DNA of 64,000 bases from Candidatus Zixiibacteriota bacterium (GCA_017999435.1 JAGNLV010000004.1:124001-188000); one strand, 5' to 3'. Positions 15,929 to 24,419 are shown, counted from the first letter of the stretch. Notes: a model not told the origin generated them from the letters alone. Made by a program: numbers and translations.

Positions 15929-16282
15929 CTACTTTCGCGGCCTGCGGGGGCGCGGCCATGTCACTTCGTAAAGGCCCAGCCGACCTTTCCACGGGAACGG
16001 TTTGATCCGCCGCGGATTTTCGAGGATCCAGGCGAACTGCCCCGGGGACCATGGGCACATGGCGGCCTTGGCATCGGAGCGCCGGAAGGGGCGGCAATCG
16101 ACGAGGTCAACGATGCCGAGGGCATGCCCGGCAGGGCCTTGGTTTGTCGGGCGGGCGCTCGAAACGATCAGGAGCCGACCGCGGTGTTTGGTGGTCCAGG
16201 TGTGGACCTCGATGGTCTTGAGGCCGGCAATAATGTTCACGGCGTGCGGGTTCCTGATACTGATCGTTCTGATGGTAGCCAT
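15929..16282 (-). CDS. ASCH-domain protein
   Basis: A 117-aa single ASCH (PUA-like, RNA-binding beta-barrel) domain: an N-terminal strand ISIRNPHAVNIIAG, the motif KTIEVHTWTTKHRGRLLIVSSA and a later WILENPRRI strand pair. ASCH proteins bind RNA or modified nucleosides, and some are amidohydrolases of N4-acetylcytidine (YqfB); the catalytic Lys/Glu arrangement of YqfB cannot be assigned here with certainty. The start at 16282 has AAGGGA about 8 nt upstream. Two imperfect palindromic repeats lie just upstream. Confidence 0.78.
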   Translation of the reverse strand: MATIRTISIRNPHAVNIIAGLKTIEVHTWTTKHRGRLLIVSSARPTNQGPAGHALGIVDLVDCRPFRRSDAKAAMCPWSPGQFAWILENPRRIKPFPWKGRLGLYEVTWPRPRRPRK

Positions 16283-16311
16283 CGGGTATTCCCTTGTGTC
16301 AAGTGACGGAT

Positions 16312-16337
16312 GAAAGGCCCACAAGAATCCTGACCCG
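16312..16337. repeat. Degenerate copy A of a 26-nt palindromic repeat
   Basis: Aligns with copy C (22948-22973): both contain CCACAAG in the centre and CCTGACC on the right arm; the left arm has decayed (GAAAGGCCC against GTCAGGACC). It lies upstream of the ASCH gene. Confidence 0.5.
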
Positions 16338-16361
16338 ACCGGTTCCGTTGACGGCAAGAAC

Positions 16362-16387
16362 GTCAGGGCCGCCAGGGTCCTGACCTA
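16362..16387. repeat. Copy B of a 26-nt palindromic repeat
   Basis: Left arm GTCAGGGCC, right arm GGTCCTGACCTA; differs from copy C at four positions. It lies in the 169-nt gap between the ASCH gene and the SagB-type gene. Confidence 0.6.
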
Positions 16388-16451
16388 AACGATCCCGGAG
16401 ACAGACCAACTCCAAACGGCGGGCCGCCTTTATGGGGTTGCATGCCCGTGG

Positions 16452-17108
16452 CTACTCCTTCGGGTAACCGATCGTCTGGGCCAGGAGGGGACGCTGGTCG
16501 GCCGACAGCGACAGGGTTTTGGCAAGTCGCTCGCTGTCTATAGAGGCGCGCACGACTGCGGCCAGGCCCGCCGAGGCGCAGTACAGGTAGGCGTTCTCGC
16601 ACATGAAGGCGGCATCGGCATAGGCCATGTTCTCGCGCCGGAGGCGTTCGCCCTCGTCTTTAGGGGGATCCCCCATGCGAGTGAAGTTGGCGACATAGAC
16701 CAAATTGACCGCGGCATCCTTGACGAACGGCTGCATACCCGTTTGAGCGCGGATGTCGCCGGCGAGAACCGGCTGGAGCGAGTGGTCTTTCGGCTCGTAG
16801 CGGTAAGCGGCGTCAGGCAGGGCGACATAGATGTCGATCTCCTGCCAGTTCATGGCCGACGGAGCGGTGCGTTTGCCCGATTCGGGGCGGTTGATGCCGC
16901 CCGCCGCCCAGAGGAGATCGGACAGAACCGCCGGCGGGAGCGAATCCGGGCTGAACTCGCGGGTCGACCGACGGTTCTTGATCGCCTCCATGAGCGGTTT
17001 GCCGCCGCTGGTGTCGGGCGGGGGGAGCGTGATCGGGGCAAGGTCCTGCGCCATGACCGAGGAACTGAGAATCAGGGCAGGGATGATGGTCTTGTGTATG
17101 CGCTTCAT
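16452..17108 (-). CDS. Exported SagB-type nitroreductase family protein
   Basis: A 218-aa protein with an N-terminal signal peptide (residues 1-20, ending SSSVMAQ). It has the nitroreductase FMN fold: KNRRSTREFSPDSLP at the start of the core, LLWAAGGINRPESGKRTAPSA (FMN phosphate contacts), and a C-terminal GLAAVVRASID segment. SagB-like proteins oxidise azolines in peptide maturation, but this stand-alone periplasmic type has no assigned substrate and no peptide-modifying genes are near. GGAGG lies 6 nt before the ATG and a TTGCCC-17-TATATT promoter upstream. Confidence 0.85.
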   Translation of the reverse strand: MKRIHKTIIPALILSSSVMAQDLAPITLPPPDTSGGKPLMEAIKNRRSTREFSPDSLPPAVLSDLLWAAGGINRPESGKRTAPSAMNWQEIDIYVALPDAAYRYEPKDHSLQPVLAGDIRAQTGMQPFVKDAAVNLVYVANFTRMGDPPKDEGERLRRENMAYADAAFMCENAYLYCASAGLAAVVRASIDSERLAKTLSLSADQRPLLAQTIGYPKE

Positions 17109-17140
17109 AAGAACCTCCAGGTTGAACTGTTCGCGCCGGG

Positions 17141-17169
17141 AATATACGAGACCGCCGGAAGAAGGGCAA
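17141..17169 (-). promoter_or_regulatory. Promoter of the SagB-type gene
   Basis: TTGCCC-17-TATATT on the minus strand; leader about 26 nt with GGAGG. Confidence 0.55.
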
Positions 17170-17223
17170 GGCACCGGCGGCACTTTCTCCGCGATCGCGA
17201 GCCGTTGTGTCGGGCGCTCCGCC

Positions 17224-17976
17224 CTACTCCGCACGGCGCTGCAGGTCGGTGAGGAGGCGGCCGAGGAGTTGGGCGATGCGCGTGAAGCGGGCGGTCCTCT
17301 CCCCTGTGCGCTCATCCATATAGAGCCGCCGGTTGATCTCGATCATGATGCTCCGCACCCGCGTATCCGCCCGATAGTAGCCCGCAGGGACGAGCGCTCC
17401 GGCGAAGGGACGGTTGAGCGCCACCGAGAAACCGCTCGACTCCAGTGCGGCGACCAGGTGCGCCGTGAGAGCATACGGCGTATGGAAACTGTCCGTGCCG
17501 ATGCAGATGTCGGGGCGGTCCGGGCTTTGGTCCTCCTCGTAAGGCAGCGGCCGCGAGGGAAAACTGTGGCAATCAATGATCAGGCAGCGTCCGAGGTGCG
17601 CCAGTTCCAGGCCGACAAGCTCGGTGAGCCGGCGATGGTGAGGATGGTAGTAAGCGGCCAGCAACTGCTCGCGCTGGGCGGCGGTGGGCGCAGTACGCAG
17701 CGGGCGGCCATCGGCCGTTCTCACATACACGACCCCCATCCCCTTCCCCGCCATCGGCTCCCGCGAGTCATCGATAAACCGCTCCGGGTCGACCACGAGG
17801 CGGCTCACCGGGAAAATCACCGGCGTGGCCGGGCGAACGCCGAGCGTGAAGAGAGTATCGGTGTGAGCATCGGTGAGAGCCAAAAGCTCGGCCCGGAGCT
17901 CGTCATCGGACAACAGCAGCGCCGCCCGCAGGTGAGCGGGAATGCGGTCCGAGGAGTGCGGGATATGGAGCAACAT
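17224..17976 (-). CDS. N-formylglutamate amidohydrolase family protein
   Basis: A 250-aa cytoplasmic hydrolase. Family motifs visible are LLHIPHSSDRIP at the N-terminus, DAHTDTLF (metal-binding Asp/His), SRLVVDPERF, YYHPHHRRL, the metal motif IIDCHSFPS and a late MIEINRRLYMDE. These enzymes hydrolyse N-formyl-L-glutamate in histidine breakdown, but no hut genes are near, so the substrate is open. It begins 7 nt after the L,D-transpeptidase stop and is presumably co-transcribed with it. Confidence 0.87.
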   Translation of the reverse strand: MLLHIPHSSDRIPAHLRAALLLSDDELRAELLALTDAHTDTLFTLGVRPATPVIFPVSRLVVDPERFIDDSREPMAGKGMGVVYVRTADGRPLRTAPTAAQREQLLAAYYHPHHRRLTELVGLELAHLGRCLIIDCHSFPSRPLPYEEDQSPDRPDICIGTDSFHTPYALTAHLVAALESSGFSVALNRPFAGALVPAGYYRADTRVRSIMIEINRRLYMDERTGERTARFTRIAQLLGRLLTDLQRRAE

Positions 17977-17983
17977 CGCAGCC

Positions 17984-18508
17984 TCAGGGATAGATGGTAA
18001 TCGGAGTGCCAACCGGGACCACGCGCCAGAACTCGGCCATCTCCGGATTCGTGATCGCAATGCATCCGTTGGTCCAATCCACATACGAGTAGAGGCGCCC
18101 GAAGAAGGCATGACCGGGCGCAGCGCCGTGGATCATGATGTCCCCGCCGGGCATGCAGCCGAGCGAGTCCGCCATCCGGCGATCGCGCGGCTCCGGGTAG
18201 GAGATGTGGTAGGACAGGAAGAAACGGCTCTTCGGGTTCCGATAATCGAGCGTGTATCCGCCCTCCGGGGTCCGGCCGTCCCCCTCGCAGCGCTTCGGCC
18301 CTGCGGGGCAGCGGCCGAGCGCAATCCGATACTCCCGCAAGCTCCGTCCACCTTTCATCAGCCGCATGACCCGCTCGTCTTTGCGGACTTCTACCCTGTC
18401 GATCACTGTTCCCTCGGGCAGCGGGTCGAAGGGGCGGTTCGCCCAATACCAGATCCCGGCACACGCCAGAATGCAGACTCCCGCGGCGATTATGGTCTTT
18501 GTCATCAT
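17984..18508 (-). CDS. L,D-transpeptidase (YkuD domain), membrane-anchored
   Basis: A 174-aa protein with one N-terminal membrane helix or uncleaved signal (residues 3-23) and a YkuD catalytic domain. The active site reads MIHGAAPGH followed by WTNGCIAI: catalytic Cys with the preceding Gly and the distal His, where the usual SxGC is TNGC. Such enzymes cross-link peptidoglycan 3-3 or attach lipoproteins. Start is ambiguous between two adjacent ATGs (18508, 18505). A downstream amidohydrolase gene follows after 7 nt, and the sulfatase-like gene upstream ends 76 nt before this start. Confidence 0.88.
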   Translation of the reverse strand: MMTKTIIAAGVCILACAGIWYWANRPFDPLPEGTVIDRVEVRKDERVMRLMKGGRSLREYRIALGRCPAGPKRCEGDGRTPEGGYTLDYRNPKSRFFLSYHISYPEPRDRRMADSLGCMPGGDIMIHGAAPGHAFFGRLYSYVDWTNGCIAITNPEMAEFWRVVPVGTPITIYP

Positions 18509-18584
18509 GGCTGTCGCGGGTTGCCTCCGGATCCGGGGCGAAAGGTGCGGTCGTTCGTATCCGACATCCCCACGGCCCGGCCCA

Positions 18585-20513
18585 TCACTCCCGACTGCAC
18601 GGTCCCAAACCGCCGCATGCGGAGGCGCGGGCAAAATGCAGGCCGCTTGGAGCGCGATCGAAGAACGCCCCGCCTGCTCCGACGCCGTCTGCCTCCGAGA
18701 CGGCGGCGGCGGGGAACATCCGCCTGAGATGGTAAATCGAATCGATAACGTCCAGCACGCGCCGCTTCTCCCCCGGCGGCGCCGTCGGCCAGAGATCGTT
18801 GGTCTGGTTGCGATCGGCGGCGTCGAACCAGCGCGGACCCTCGATATCGGAATAGACAAACCGCCGGTCTCGCCGGAAAATGCCGAACCCCTCATGCTCC
18901 CACTGCCGGATATCGTTGGTATTGAGAGCGACCGTATTGCGCTCCGGCGGAAGCGGCGCAAAGAGCGACGCGCCGTTCAGGCGGGCGCGCAGGCCGGCGT
19001 TGGCCGAGTCGCAATTCGCCCCGATCGCGGCGAGGATGGTCGGGAGAATGTCGAGATTGGCGACCACCCGCCCCTCGTTCTCGCGCAGCGCGGCAAGGCG
19101 GTCGGGGTGGTCGGTCAGCCACGCCGCCGGGACATAGACGAGAAACGGGATATTCATGATTTCATCGTAGAAATTATAGAGCCGGTGCACCTGGGAGTGA
19201 ATCAGGCTGTCGGTGTCGCCGTGGTCCGCGGTGATGATGATGAACGTGCTGTCCAGCAGGTGATGGCTTGCGAGCGACTCGCAGAGAAGCCGGATAGCGC
19301 GATCGAGCACGGCCGCGCTGTTGCAGTAGCGGGAGGAATAGGCCGGAGTCAGATCGGGCAGAAGGTCGCTGGCGGTCTGGCCGGGAGTGTGCAGGGCGTT
19401 GGAATTGTACACCGCGCAGAACGGCCGCCGGGCGGGGTTGGCCAGCACGCTGTCGCAGAAAAGCTGCATGGCGGCGATTTCATCGATCCCGGTGTCGTTG
19501 ATGAGCGGCCGACCGGTCTGGTCCCCGCCGAGATAGAGGTCGGGACCGGGGGACCGGAAGAAGTCATCGAGGTTGGCCCAGCTGAATTGCTGCGCGCTCA
19601 CGAAGGCCGTGCGGTAGCCGGCCGCGGCCGCCCAGTCCCAGACCAGGGGCATCGTGTGCAGCGTGCCGCTCTGCTCCCAGGGGGCGACGCCGGAGAGGAT
19701 CGAGGGCACGCTGATGTCGGTGGCGCCGGAGTTGGTGAAGGCGGTCGGGAAGACGAAGAAGCGGCCGGACTCTCGCCGCGTCCACTCGCGAAGGAAGGGC
19801 ATCGGGCAGACCGCCGAGTCGGCGGTCGGAAACGCCCGCTTGCCGAACGATTCGTTGATCAGCAGGATGACGTTGCAGGAGGAGGCGTTCCTGATCGGGG
19901 CGACCGGGAGACGCTCGGAGCGGTAGAGACCGTTGTGGACCACCGATCTCAGGCGTTTGGCCGCGACCGCACAGGAGGTGTCGATCGGCAGCTTGCGCCC
20001 CCGGGCGAAATAGATGATTTGGTTGAGGCCGACAAAATAGACGGCGACCACGACAACCAGCAGCGGCAGGTGAAGACGCAGCGAGCGCACCGGCCGCGGG
20101 CGGGCGCGCGGAACCCACACCCATAAGATCAACCCCCACAGGACGAGGAAGCCGAGGCTGTTCACGTTGAACAAATACGTACGGAGGAAGGCGGCGAAGT
20201 AAGAGGGGTTGGAGACGATAAAGCGGAGCATCGACTGCGAGATGTACTCGCCGAACTGCTCGAAAACGAAATAGGTTGCGACGAGCAGGAAAGCGAGCAC
20301 AAAAGAGACCAGGAACGTCCAGGCGATGCGCAGGGCGCGGGGCAGCAGGCGATACACGAGGTCGAGCGCATAGAAAAAGCCGAGGCTCATGGCGAGGCCG
20401 GCGGCGTAGACCGCAAGGTCGAATGTCCACACCGGGCGGCGGAGGAGCGAAATGACAATGTCGGCTGCCACGAAAAGCACAAACAGCCGGAGCCAGTGCG
20501 GGAAACGGATCAT
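18585..20513 (-). CDS. Membrane-bound sulfatase-fold enzyme (LtaS/EptA-like alkaline phosphatase superfamily)
   Basis: A 642-aa protein with five or so N-terminal membrane helices (residues 5-165), then a large extracytoplasmic sulfatase-fold domain. Metal and catalytic motifs: VILLINESFGKRAF (metal Glu), TNSGATDISVPSILSG (likely nucleophile Thr), and TADHGDTDS near residue 440. This plan matches phosphoglycerol or phosphoethanolamine transferases that decorate envelope polymers; substrate cannot be told. The start at 20513 lacks a Shine-Dalgarno, but TTGCCT-17-TACCCT ends 7 nt before it. A TTG 12 codons upstream is a less likely start. Confidence 0.85.
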   Translation of the reverse strand: MIRFPHWLRLFVLFVAADIVISLLRRPVWTFDLAVYAAGLAMSLGFFYALDLVYRLLPRALRIAWTFLVSFVLAFLLVATYFVFEQFGEYISQSMLRFIVSNPSYFAAFLRTYLFNVNSLGFLVLWGLILWVWVPRARPRPVRSLRLHLPLLVVVVAVYFVGLNQIIYFARGRKLPIDTSCAVAAKRLRSVVHNGLYRSERLPVAPIRNASSCNVILLINESFGKRAFPTADSAVCPMPFLREWTRRESGRFFVFPTAFTNSGATDISVPSILSGVAPWEQSGTLHTMPLVWDWAAAAGYRTAFVSAQQFSWANLDDFFRSPGPDLYLGGDQTGRPLINDTGIDEIAAMQLFCDSVLANPARRPFCAVYNSNALHTPGQTASDLLPDLTPAYSSRYCNSAAVLDRAIRLLCESLASHHLLDSTFIIITADHGDTDSLIHSQVHRLYNFYDEIMNIPFLVYVPAAWLTDHPDRLAALRENEGRVVANLDILPTILAAIGANCDSANAGLRARLNGASLFAPLPPERNTVALNTNDIRQWEHEGFGIFRRDRRFVYSDIEGPRWFDAADRNQTNDLWPTAPPGEKRRVLDVIDSIYHLRRMFPAAAVSEADGVGAGGAFFDRAPSGLHFARASACGGLGPCSRE

Positions 20514-20520
20514 GCCGGGT

Positions 20521-20549
20521 AGGGTAAGGAATAGGGGGCCGGGAGGCAA
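20521..20549 (-). promoter_or_regulatory. Promoter of the sulfatase-like gene, probably leaderless
   Basis: TTGCCT-17-TACCCT on the minus strand, 7 nt before the ATG. Confidence 0.4.
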
Positions 20550-20653
20550 GCGGCGTTCAGGAGGAGTATCGCAGGATAGTGAGCGGAAGGCGGCTGCGAA
20601 TGCTCGGTTACCGGAGGGTGAGCGCCGGGACGGCGACCGGGTAACTCCGGTGG

Positions 20654-20671
20654 CCCATCATTTATGGTGGG
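20654..20671. repeat. REP-like palindrome, 3' side of the RAYT gene
   Basis: CCCATCAT-TT-ATGGTGGG: an 8-bp hairpin with one G-T pair, 10 nt past the transposase stop. It shares its arms with the palindrome on the other side of the gene. Confidence 0.7.
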
Positions 20672-20681
20672 GGCCTCTCTA

Positions 20682-21191
20682 TTACACGTCGACGCCGTCA
20701 ATGTCAAGCAAAACGCCCGGCCAGCCGGCGTACCAGCGGCCACTTGACCATGGCCAGTCCTCCGGTTGCGCCACCAGACCGGCTCTCACCGGATTTGCAT
20801 GGCAGTAGTTGATCTCCTCCCTCACTTCTTCCGGCGGACGGCAATTCCGATCGTAGCACCAGCGCCGCCAAAGAGCGGCATGGCCATCTGAACGGAAGCG
20901 GCGCCGGTTCTGGGAAAGTTGTCCCAGCACCACCCGGACAGTACGAGCTTTGAATCGGCCGATAAGACCGCCTACGTCACACTTCTCCGGCGGGAGGATA
21001 ACAAGGTGCATATGATCGGGCATCAGCACCCATGCCAGGAGACGAATGCGATGTTGCACCCGGAGGGCTTTCAGTTCGGGGAGGATCAAATTGCGCATGC
21101 CGGCCGATTTGAAATGAGGGTAGTGGCGAAAGCAGGAGAAGGTGAGAAAACGGGCGACGCCTAAATCGTCATAGTGTCGGAGGCGCGGCAT
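20682..21191 (-). mobile_element. REP-associated tyrosine transposase (RAYT, IS200/IS605-like Y1)
   Basis: A 169-aa single-domain HUH/Y1 transposase. It has the HUH motif MPDHMHLVIL and the downstream catalytic tyrosine in INYCHANPVRAGLV, a signature of RAYT proteins (family transposase_17-like). The ATG at 21191 begins MPRLRHYDDLG; a GTG 13 codons upstream would extend the frame but adds non-family residues. It is flanked on both sides by near-identical palindromes (20654-20671 and 21247-21264), the structures such enzymes are known to cleave. It is one gene without IS ends, so it is a domesticated or REP-dispersing unit and not a full insertion sequence. Confidence 0.88.
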
Positions 21192-21246
21192 GAGTGGAAG
21201 ATGAGCGGCCTTCCAGGTGAGGTCAATCACATTTCAAAAAGAGAAA

Positions 21247-21264
21247 CCCACCATAGATGGTGGG
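21247..21264. repeat. REP-like palindrome, 5' side of the RAYT gene
   Basis: CCCACCAT-AG-ATGGTGGG: a perfect 8-bp hairpin with a 2-nt loop. It matches the other flanking palindrome at 15 of 18 positions. A more degenerate relative (CCACGATCTATGGT) may exist at 21800-21813. Confidence 0.72.
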
Positions 21265-21294
21265 CCACGTGTCCGGCGGGCAGTGATGCTGGTT

Positions 21295-21711
21295 TCACTT
21301 CTTGAATCGTATGGCTACGAAGCGGTTCTGTTTCTCTTTGGTTGTCCCAAAACCACTGAAAGCAGAATAGCTCATATGGGAATCTGAATCCTGCGAGAGC
21401 AGGACGATAGCATCAGCATCCCACTGACAAGCCTTTTTCTGCGCCTCGGCTATTTGCCGCTCGTGCGACACGCTAAAAAACTCGGAATTGCTTTCTTGTG
21501 CAGATATGATCACACCAAGTTCCTCAAAGGTCCCAGCTTGTGGCATATTAGCCAGTACGCGAATGTATTCGTAATTGGCCGGGTCGCTGCACCACTCCCC
21601 GTCACGCTCGACAATCCAGCTTGAACTTGGATAGGCTGCCATCTTGACAGGTGCAGCACAGGCGCTGATGAGGCACGAGACCGCGATCACGACTGTAATC
21701 AAGCTCTTCAT
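21295..21711 (-). CDS. Small lipoprotein of unknown function
   Basis: A 138-aa lipoprotein: signal peptide with lipobox LISACA, so Cys18 would be lipidated and the protein anchored in a membrane. The mature part has EELGVIISAQESN and a helix AEAQKKACQWDADAIVLLSQD, a pattern seen in small stress or heavy-metal related lipoprotein folds, but I recognise no specific family. GGGAGGA lies 6 nt before the ATG. Base composition is clearly more AT-rich than the flanking genes, and it sits beside the RAYT element, so it may be acquired DNA. Confidence 0.7.
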   Translation of the reverse strand: MKSLITVVIAVSCLISACAAPVKMAAYPSSSWIVERDGEWCSDPANYEYIRVLANMPQAGTFEELGVIISAQESNSEFFSVSHERQIAEAQKKACQWDADAIVLLSQDSDSHMSYSAFSGFGTTKEKQNRFVAIRFKK

Positions 21712-22018
21712 TGCTGATCCTCCCGTCGACTCTTCCTGACCATTTCTCAGATCTTCTGTCGAATGTCCTGCTTGAAGTTATCCGACTCTCACCGGTGGTC
21801 CACGATCTATGGTACGAGCGTCCTTGGCTGCACCTCCCCGCCGTCTGTTTCAGGAGATATGTGCGACCCGAGCAGCGTGGCCCCCGAACTGGCTAATCGG
21901 CCTGCCCGCGCGGGACGCCCCACCGAGCTTCAGCAATCGCGCTGCATTAGATAATACCCCGGCTGCCGCGCCGGGGCAATCACATTTTGGGAGGGGGAGA
22001 AAGGGGTAACCCACAGCT
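21712..22018. other. 307-nt region without a convincing gene
   Basis: Short open frames here have no family features or ribosome sites. It holds a possible decayed REP palindrome (21800-21813), a GCCCGCGCGGG self-complementary stretch and a strong hairpin next to the sucD stop. Confidence 0.6.
21957..21976 (-). terminator. Terminator-like hairpin after sucD
   Basis: CCCCGGC/GCCGGGG stem with a 6-nt loop, followed on the minus strand by TATTAT. It lies about 42 nt past the sucD stop. Confidence 0.5.
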
Positions 22019-22885
22019 CTATACGCCCAGCTTCTTCAGTGTTTCCGGAATCTCCGAAAACGTGCGGCAGGGGTGGGCGCCGTGGTCGGCGAGCAACTCG
22101 AGCTTCTCTTTCGCGGTGCCCATGGTCCCCTCAACGATGGCGCCGGCGTGGCCCATGCGTTTGCCGGGGGGCGCATACACACCGCCGATCATGACCAGCA
22201 CCGGGGTGCGCATATCGGGGATCACGCGGGCGGCGCGTTCTTCGTAGACGCCGCCGATTTCGCCGCACATGACAACCGCTTTGGTCGCCGGGTCGCTCTC
22301 GAATTTGAGCAGGATTTCATCGAAAGTCGAGCCCAGCACCGGGTCGCCGCCGAGGCCCACGCAGGTGGTCTCGCCGTAACCGGTGCGGCTGAGCGTATCG
22401 GCGACATAGTAGGTGATCGAGCCGGAGCGGGAGACGGTGCCGACGCGCCCGCGGGTGAAGGCGATGTCGGGCATGATGCCGAGGTTGGCCTGGCCGGGGG
22501 TGATGATGCCGGCGGTGTTGCCGCCGATGACGGTGGCGCCGTGCGCGACCGCCTCCCGGCGCACGTGGAGCATGTCATGAATAGGAATGTGCTCGGGGAT
22601 CACGACGAGGAACTTGAGGCCGGCGCGGATGGATTCGATCGCCGCTTCTTTCACAAACTGCGCCGGCAGAAAAATGACCGAGGTGTCGGCGCCGGTGGCG
22701 GCGACGCACTCGGCGACGGTGTCGAAGACGGGGAGGCCGGCGGCCGTCTGGCCGCCTTTGCCGGGGGTGACGCCGCCGACGATGTTGGTGCCGTAGGCGA
22801 TCATGCGTTCTGTATGGAACAGGCCCGCGCCGCCGGTAATCCCCTGGACGAGGACGCGGGAGTTCTTGTCAACGAGGATGGACAT
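22019..22885 (-). CDS. sucD: Succinyl-CoA synthetase subunit alpha
   Basis: A 288-aa CoA-binding subunit of succinate-CoA ligase (TCA cycle substrate-level phosphorylation). The N-terminal CoA-binding Rossmann domain has VQGITGGAG and GGVTPGKGG; the C-terminal ligase domain carries the phosphorylated histidine in [18 protein letters not shown]. The segment [12 protein letters not shown] replaces the common GPNTPGVITPGE, and sequence diverges from proteobacterial SucD, so a related CoA ligase such as malate-CoA ligase is a remote alternative. sucC lies upstream but separated by 256 nt that contain a palindromic repeat. Confidence 0.92.
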   Translation of the reverse strand: MSILVDKNSRVLVQGITGGAGLFHTERMIAYGTNIVGGVTPGKGGQTAAGLPVFDTVAECVAATGADTSVIFLPAQFVKEAAIESIRAGLKFLVVIPEHIPIHDMLHVRREAVAHGATVIGGNTAGIITPGQANLGIMPDIAFTRGRVGTVSRSGSITYYVADTLSRTGYGETTCVGLGGDPVLGSTFDEILLKFESDPATKAVVMCGEIGGVYEERAARVIPDMRTPVLVMIGGVYAPPGKRMGHAGAIVEGTMGTAKEKLELLADHGAHPCRTFSEIPETLKKLGV

Positions 22886-22947
22886 CAGCGGGCTCCTTTG
22901 CGACGGGACGGGTGGAGAGGGCGGATCGCGCGGTTTCGGCGAAAGAT

Positions 22948-22973
22948 GTCAGGACCACAAGGGGCCTGACCTA
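22948..22973. repeat. Copy C of a 26-nt palindromic repeat, between sucC and sucD
   Basis: GTCAGGACC-acaag-GGGCCTGACCTA; the arms pair over GTCAGGxCC/GGxCCTGAC. It matches copy B (16362-16387) and copy A (16312-16337). The remaining sequence of this 256-nt gap shows no gene. Confidence 0.6.
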
Positions 22974-23141
22974 CAGGAGGAGACGGAGTCCGGGAGACCG
23001 GAGTGTGGTGGTGCTGCCGGAACGCAGGTCGGCCAAGAGAATCCGGCCGGCGTGTCGGCCTTTGCCCGGCCATCGATCCTGCTCCTCTCAGCGCTGCTCG
23101 CACGCGCAAGGCGCCGCGCCCGGCTGCGGCCTCTCCCCTGC

Positions 23142-24332
23142 TCATGAGGCCGTCCCCCTGGCCAATTCGACCGCACGGCGGGAGATTTCCTCGATGGGAG
23201 TCTCGATGCCGTGGATCTCGATGCGCGCAAAAAGCTCGGGCGACTGAGTGCGGGCCTCCTCGAACAGGCGGACGCCCTCCTGCCACATGTTGCCGGTCAT
23301 GCGCATCACCATCGGTTTGGAGAGGCCGTGCTCGCGCAGGAATTTGATGACCCCTTTCGCGAAATCATCGCAGCGGGAGATGCCGCCGAAGCGCGCGGCG
23401 AAAATGGCTTTGACGTTGGGGTTTTCATCGAGCAGGACGAGCATGTTGGCGAGGCGCTCGGGAGTGGGGCCGCCGCCGGAGTCCATGAAGTTGGCGGGGC
23501 GGCCGCCGTAGTAGTGGATGAAATCGTTGCCCATGATGCCGAAACCGGCGCCGCCGGGGAACATGCCGATGTCGCCGTCGAGGTCGAGGTACGGGATGCC
23601 CCATTCGGCCGCCCGGCGCTCGCGCGGCGTCATCTCCCCCTCCTCGTGCCGGTGGGCGATGCCCAGGGCCTGCAGTTCGGGGTGCCGGAACAGGGCGTCG
23701 TCATCGAGCGACACGCGCGCGTCGGCGGCGATGAGTTTGTTGTCGGCGGTGAGCACCAGCGGGTTGATCTCGACGAGCTTGGCGTCACAGCGGCGGAAGA
23801 GCCGGTAGAGATTCACAATGATCGGAGCCGCGCTTTTGAGGAGATCCGAGGGGAGGCCGATCTGTTTGGCAATCGCGAGGGCATCGAACCCGTAGAACTC
23901 CTCGTCGATGCGGAGGTGGTGGCGCACGATTTTCTCCGGGTTTCGGACGGCGGTCTCCTCGATATCGACCCCCCCTTCGCCGGAAGCGATGACGACGACG
24001 GTGTAATTGGCCCGGTCGATGGTCACTCCGAGGTACAGCTCACGCGCAATGTCCAGCCGGGGTTCGACCAGAACGGCGGCGACCTCGTAGCCGCGGATTT
24101 TCACGGCGAGGAGGTCGGCGGCGATGTGCTGCGCCTCTTCGGGGGTGGCGGCGAGTTTGACGCCGCCGGCTTTGCCCCGCCCGCCGGTGAGCACCTGGGC
24201 TTTGACCACCACCGGGCCGAGTTCCAGAGCGGCAGCGCGCGCCTCCTCCGGTGTACGGCAGACGCGGCGGGGGGCGGTGGGGATACCGATTTTCTCGAAC
24301 AGTTGTTTACCTTCGTGTTCATAGAGGCGCAT
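23142..24332 (-). CDS. sucC: Succinyl-CoA synthetase subunit beta (ATP-grasp)
   Basis: A 396-aa nucleotide-binding subunit. It starts MRLYEHEGKQLFEKIGIP, with ATP-grasp motifs KAQVLTGGRGKAGGVKLA, LVEPRLDIARELYLG, EINPLVLTADNKLIAADARVSLDD (Mg-binding) and a C-terminal CoA-ligase half with GGGPTPERLANML. The segment GAGFGIMGNDFIHYYGG is more divergent than in E. coli. AAGGA lies 8 nt before the ATG and a TTGACC-17-TACATT promoter upstream. Works with SucD. Confidence 0.92.
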   Translation of the reverse strand: MRLYEHEGKQLFEKIGIPTAPRRVCRTPEEARAAALELGPVVVKAQVLTGGRGKAGGVKLAATPEEAQHIAADLLAVKIRGYEVAAVLVEPRLDIARELYLGVTIDRANYTVVVIASGEGGVDIEETAVRNPEKIVRHHLRIDEEFYGFDALAIAKQIGLPSDLLKSAAPIIVNLYRLFRRCDAKLVEINPLVLTADNKLIAADARVSLDDDALFRHPELQALGIAHRHEEGEMTPRERRAAEWGIPYLDLDGDIGMFPGGAGFGIMGNDFIHYYGGRPANFMDSGGGPTPERLANMLVLLDENPNVKAIFAARFGGISRCDDFAKGVIKFLREHGLSKPMVMRMTGNMWQEGVRLFEEARTQSPELFARIEIHGIETPIEEISRRAVELARGTAS

Positions 24333-24390
24333 GGTCAGGGTCCTTAGTAAAGGGGCGCGCAGGGGCCGATGTTCGCGTTATTTGCGGGAT

Positions 24391-24419
24391 AATGTAGGGA
24401 GTCGGGAGCGGGAGGTCAA
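24391..24419 (-). promoter_or_regulatory. Promoter of sucCD
   Basis: TTGACC-17-TACATT on the minus strand; leader about 52 nt with AAGGA. Confidence 0.6.

Noticed and set aside
21809-22009. A 66-codon frame between the lipoprotein and sucD
   Set aside because: No ribosome site or recognisable sequence; it crosses the terminator hairpin.
22885-23286. Open frames in the sucD-sucC gap
   Set aside because: They overlap the sucC end and the palindromic repeat, with Arg/Pro-rich shadow composition.
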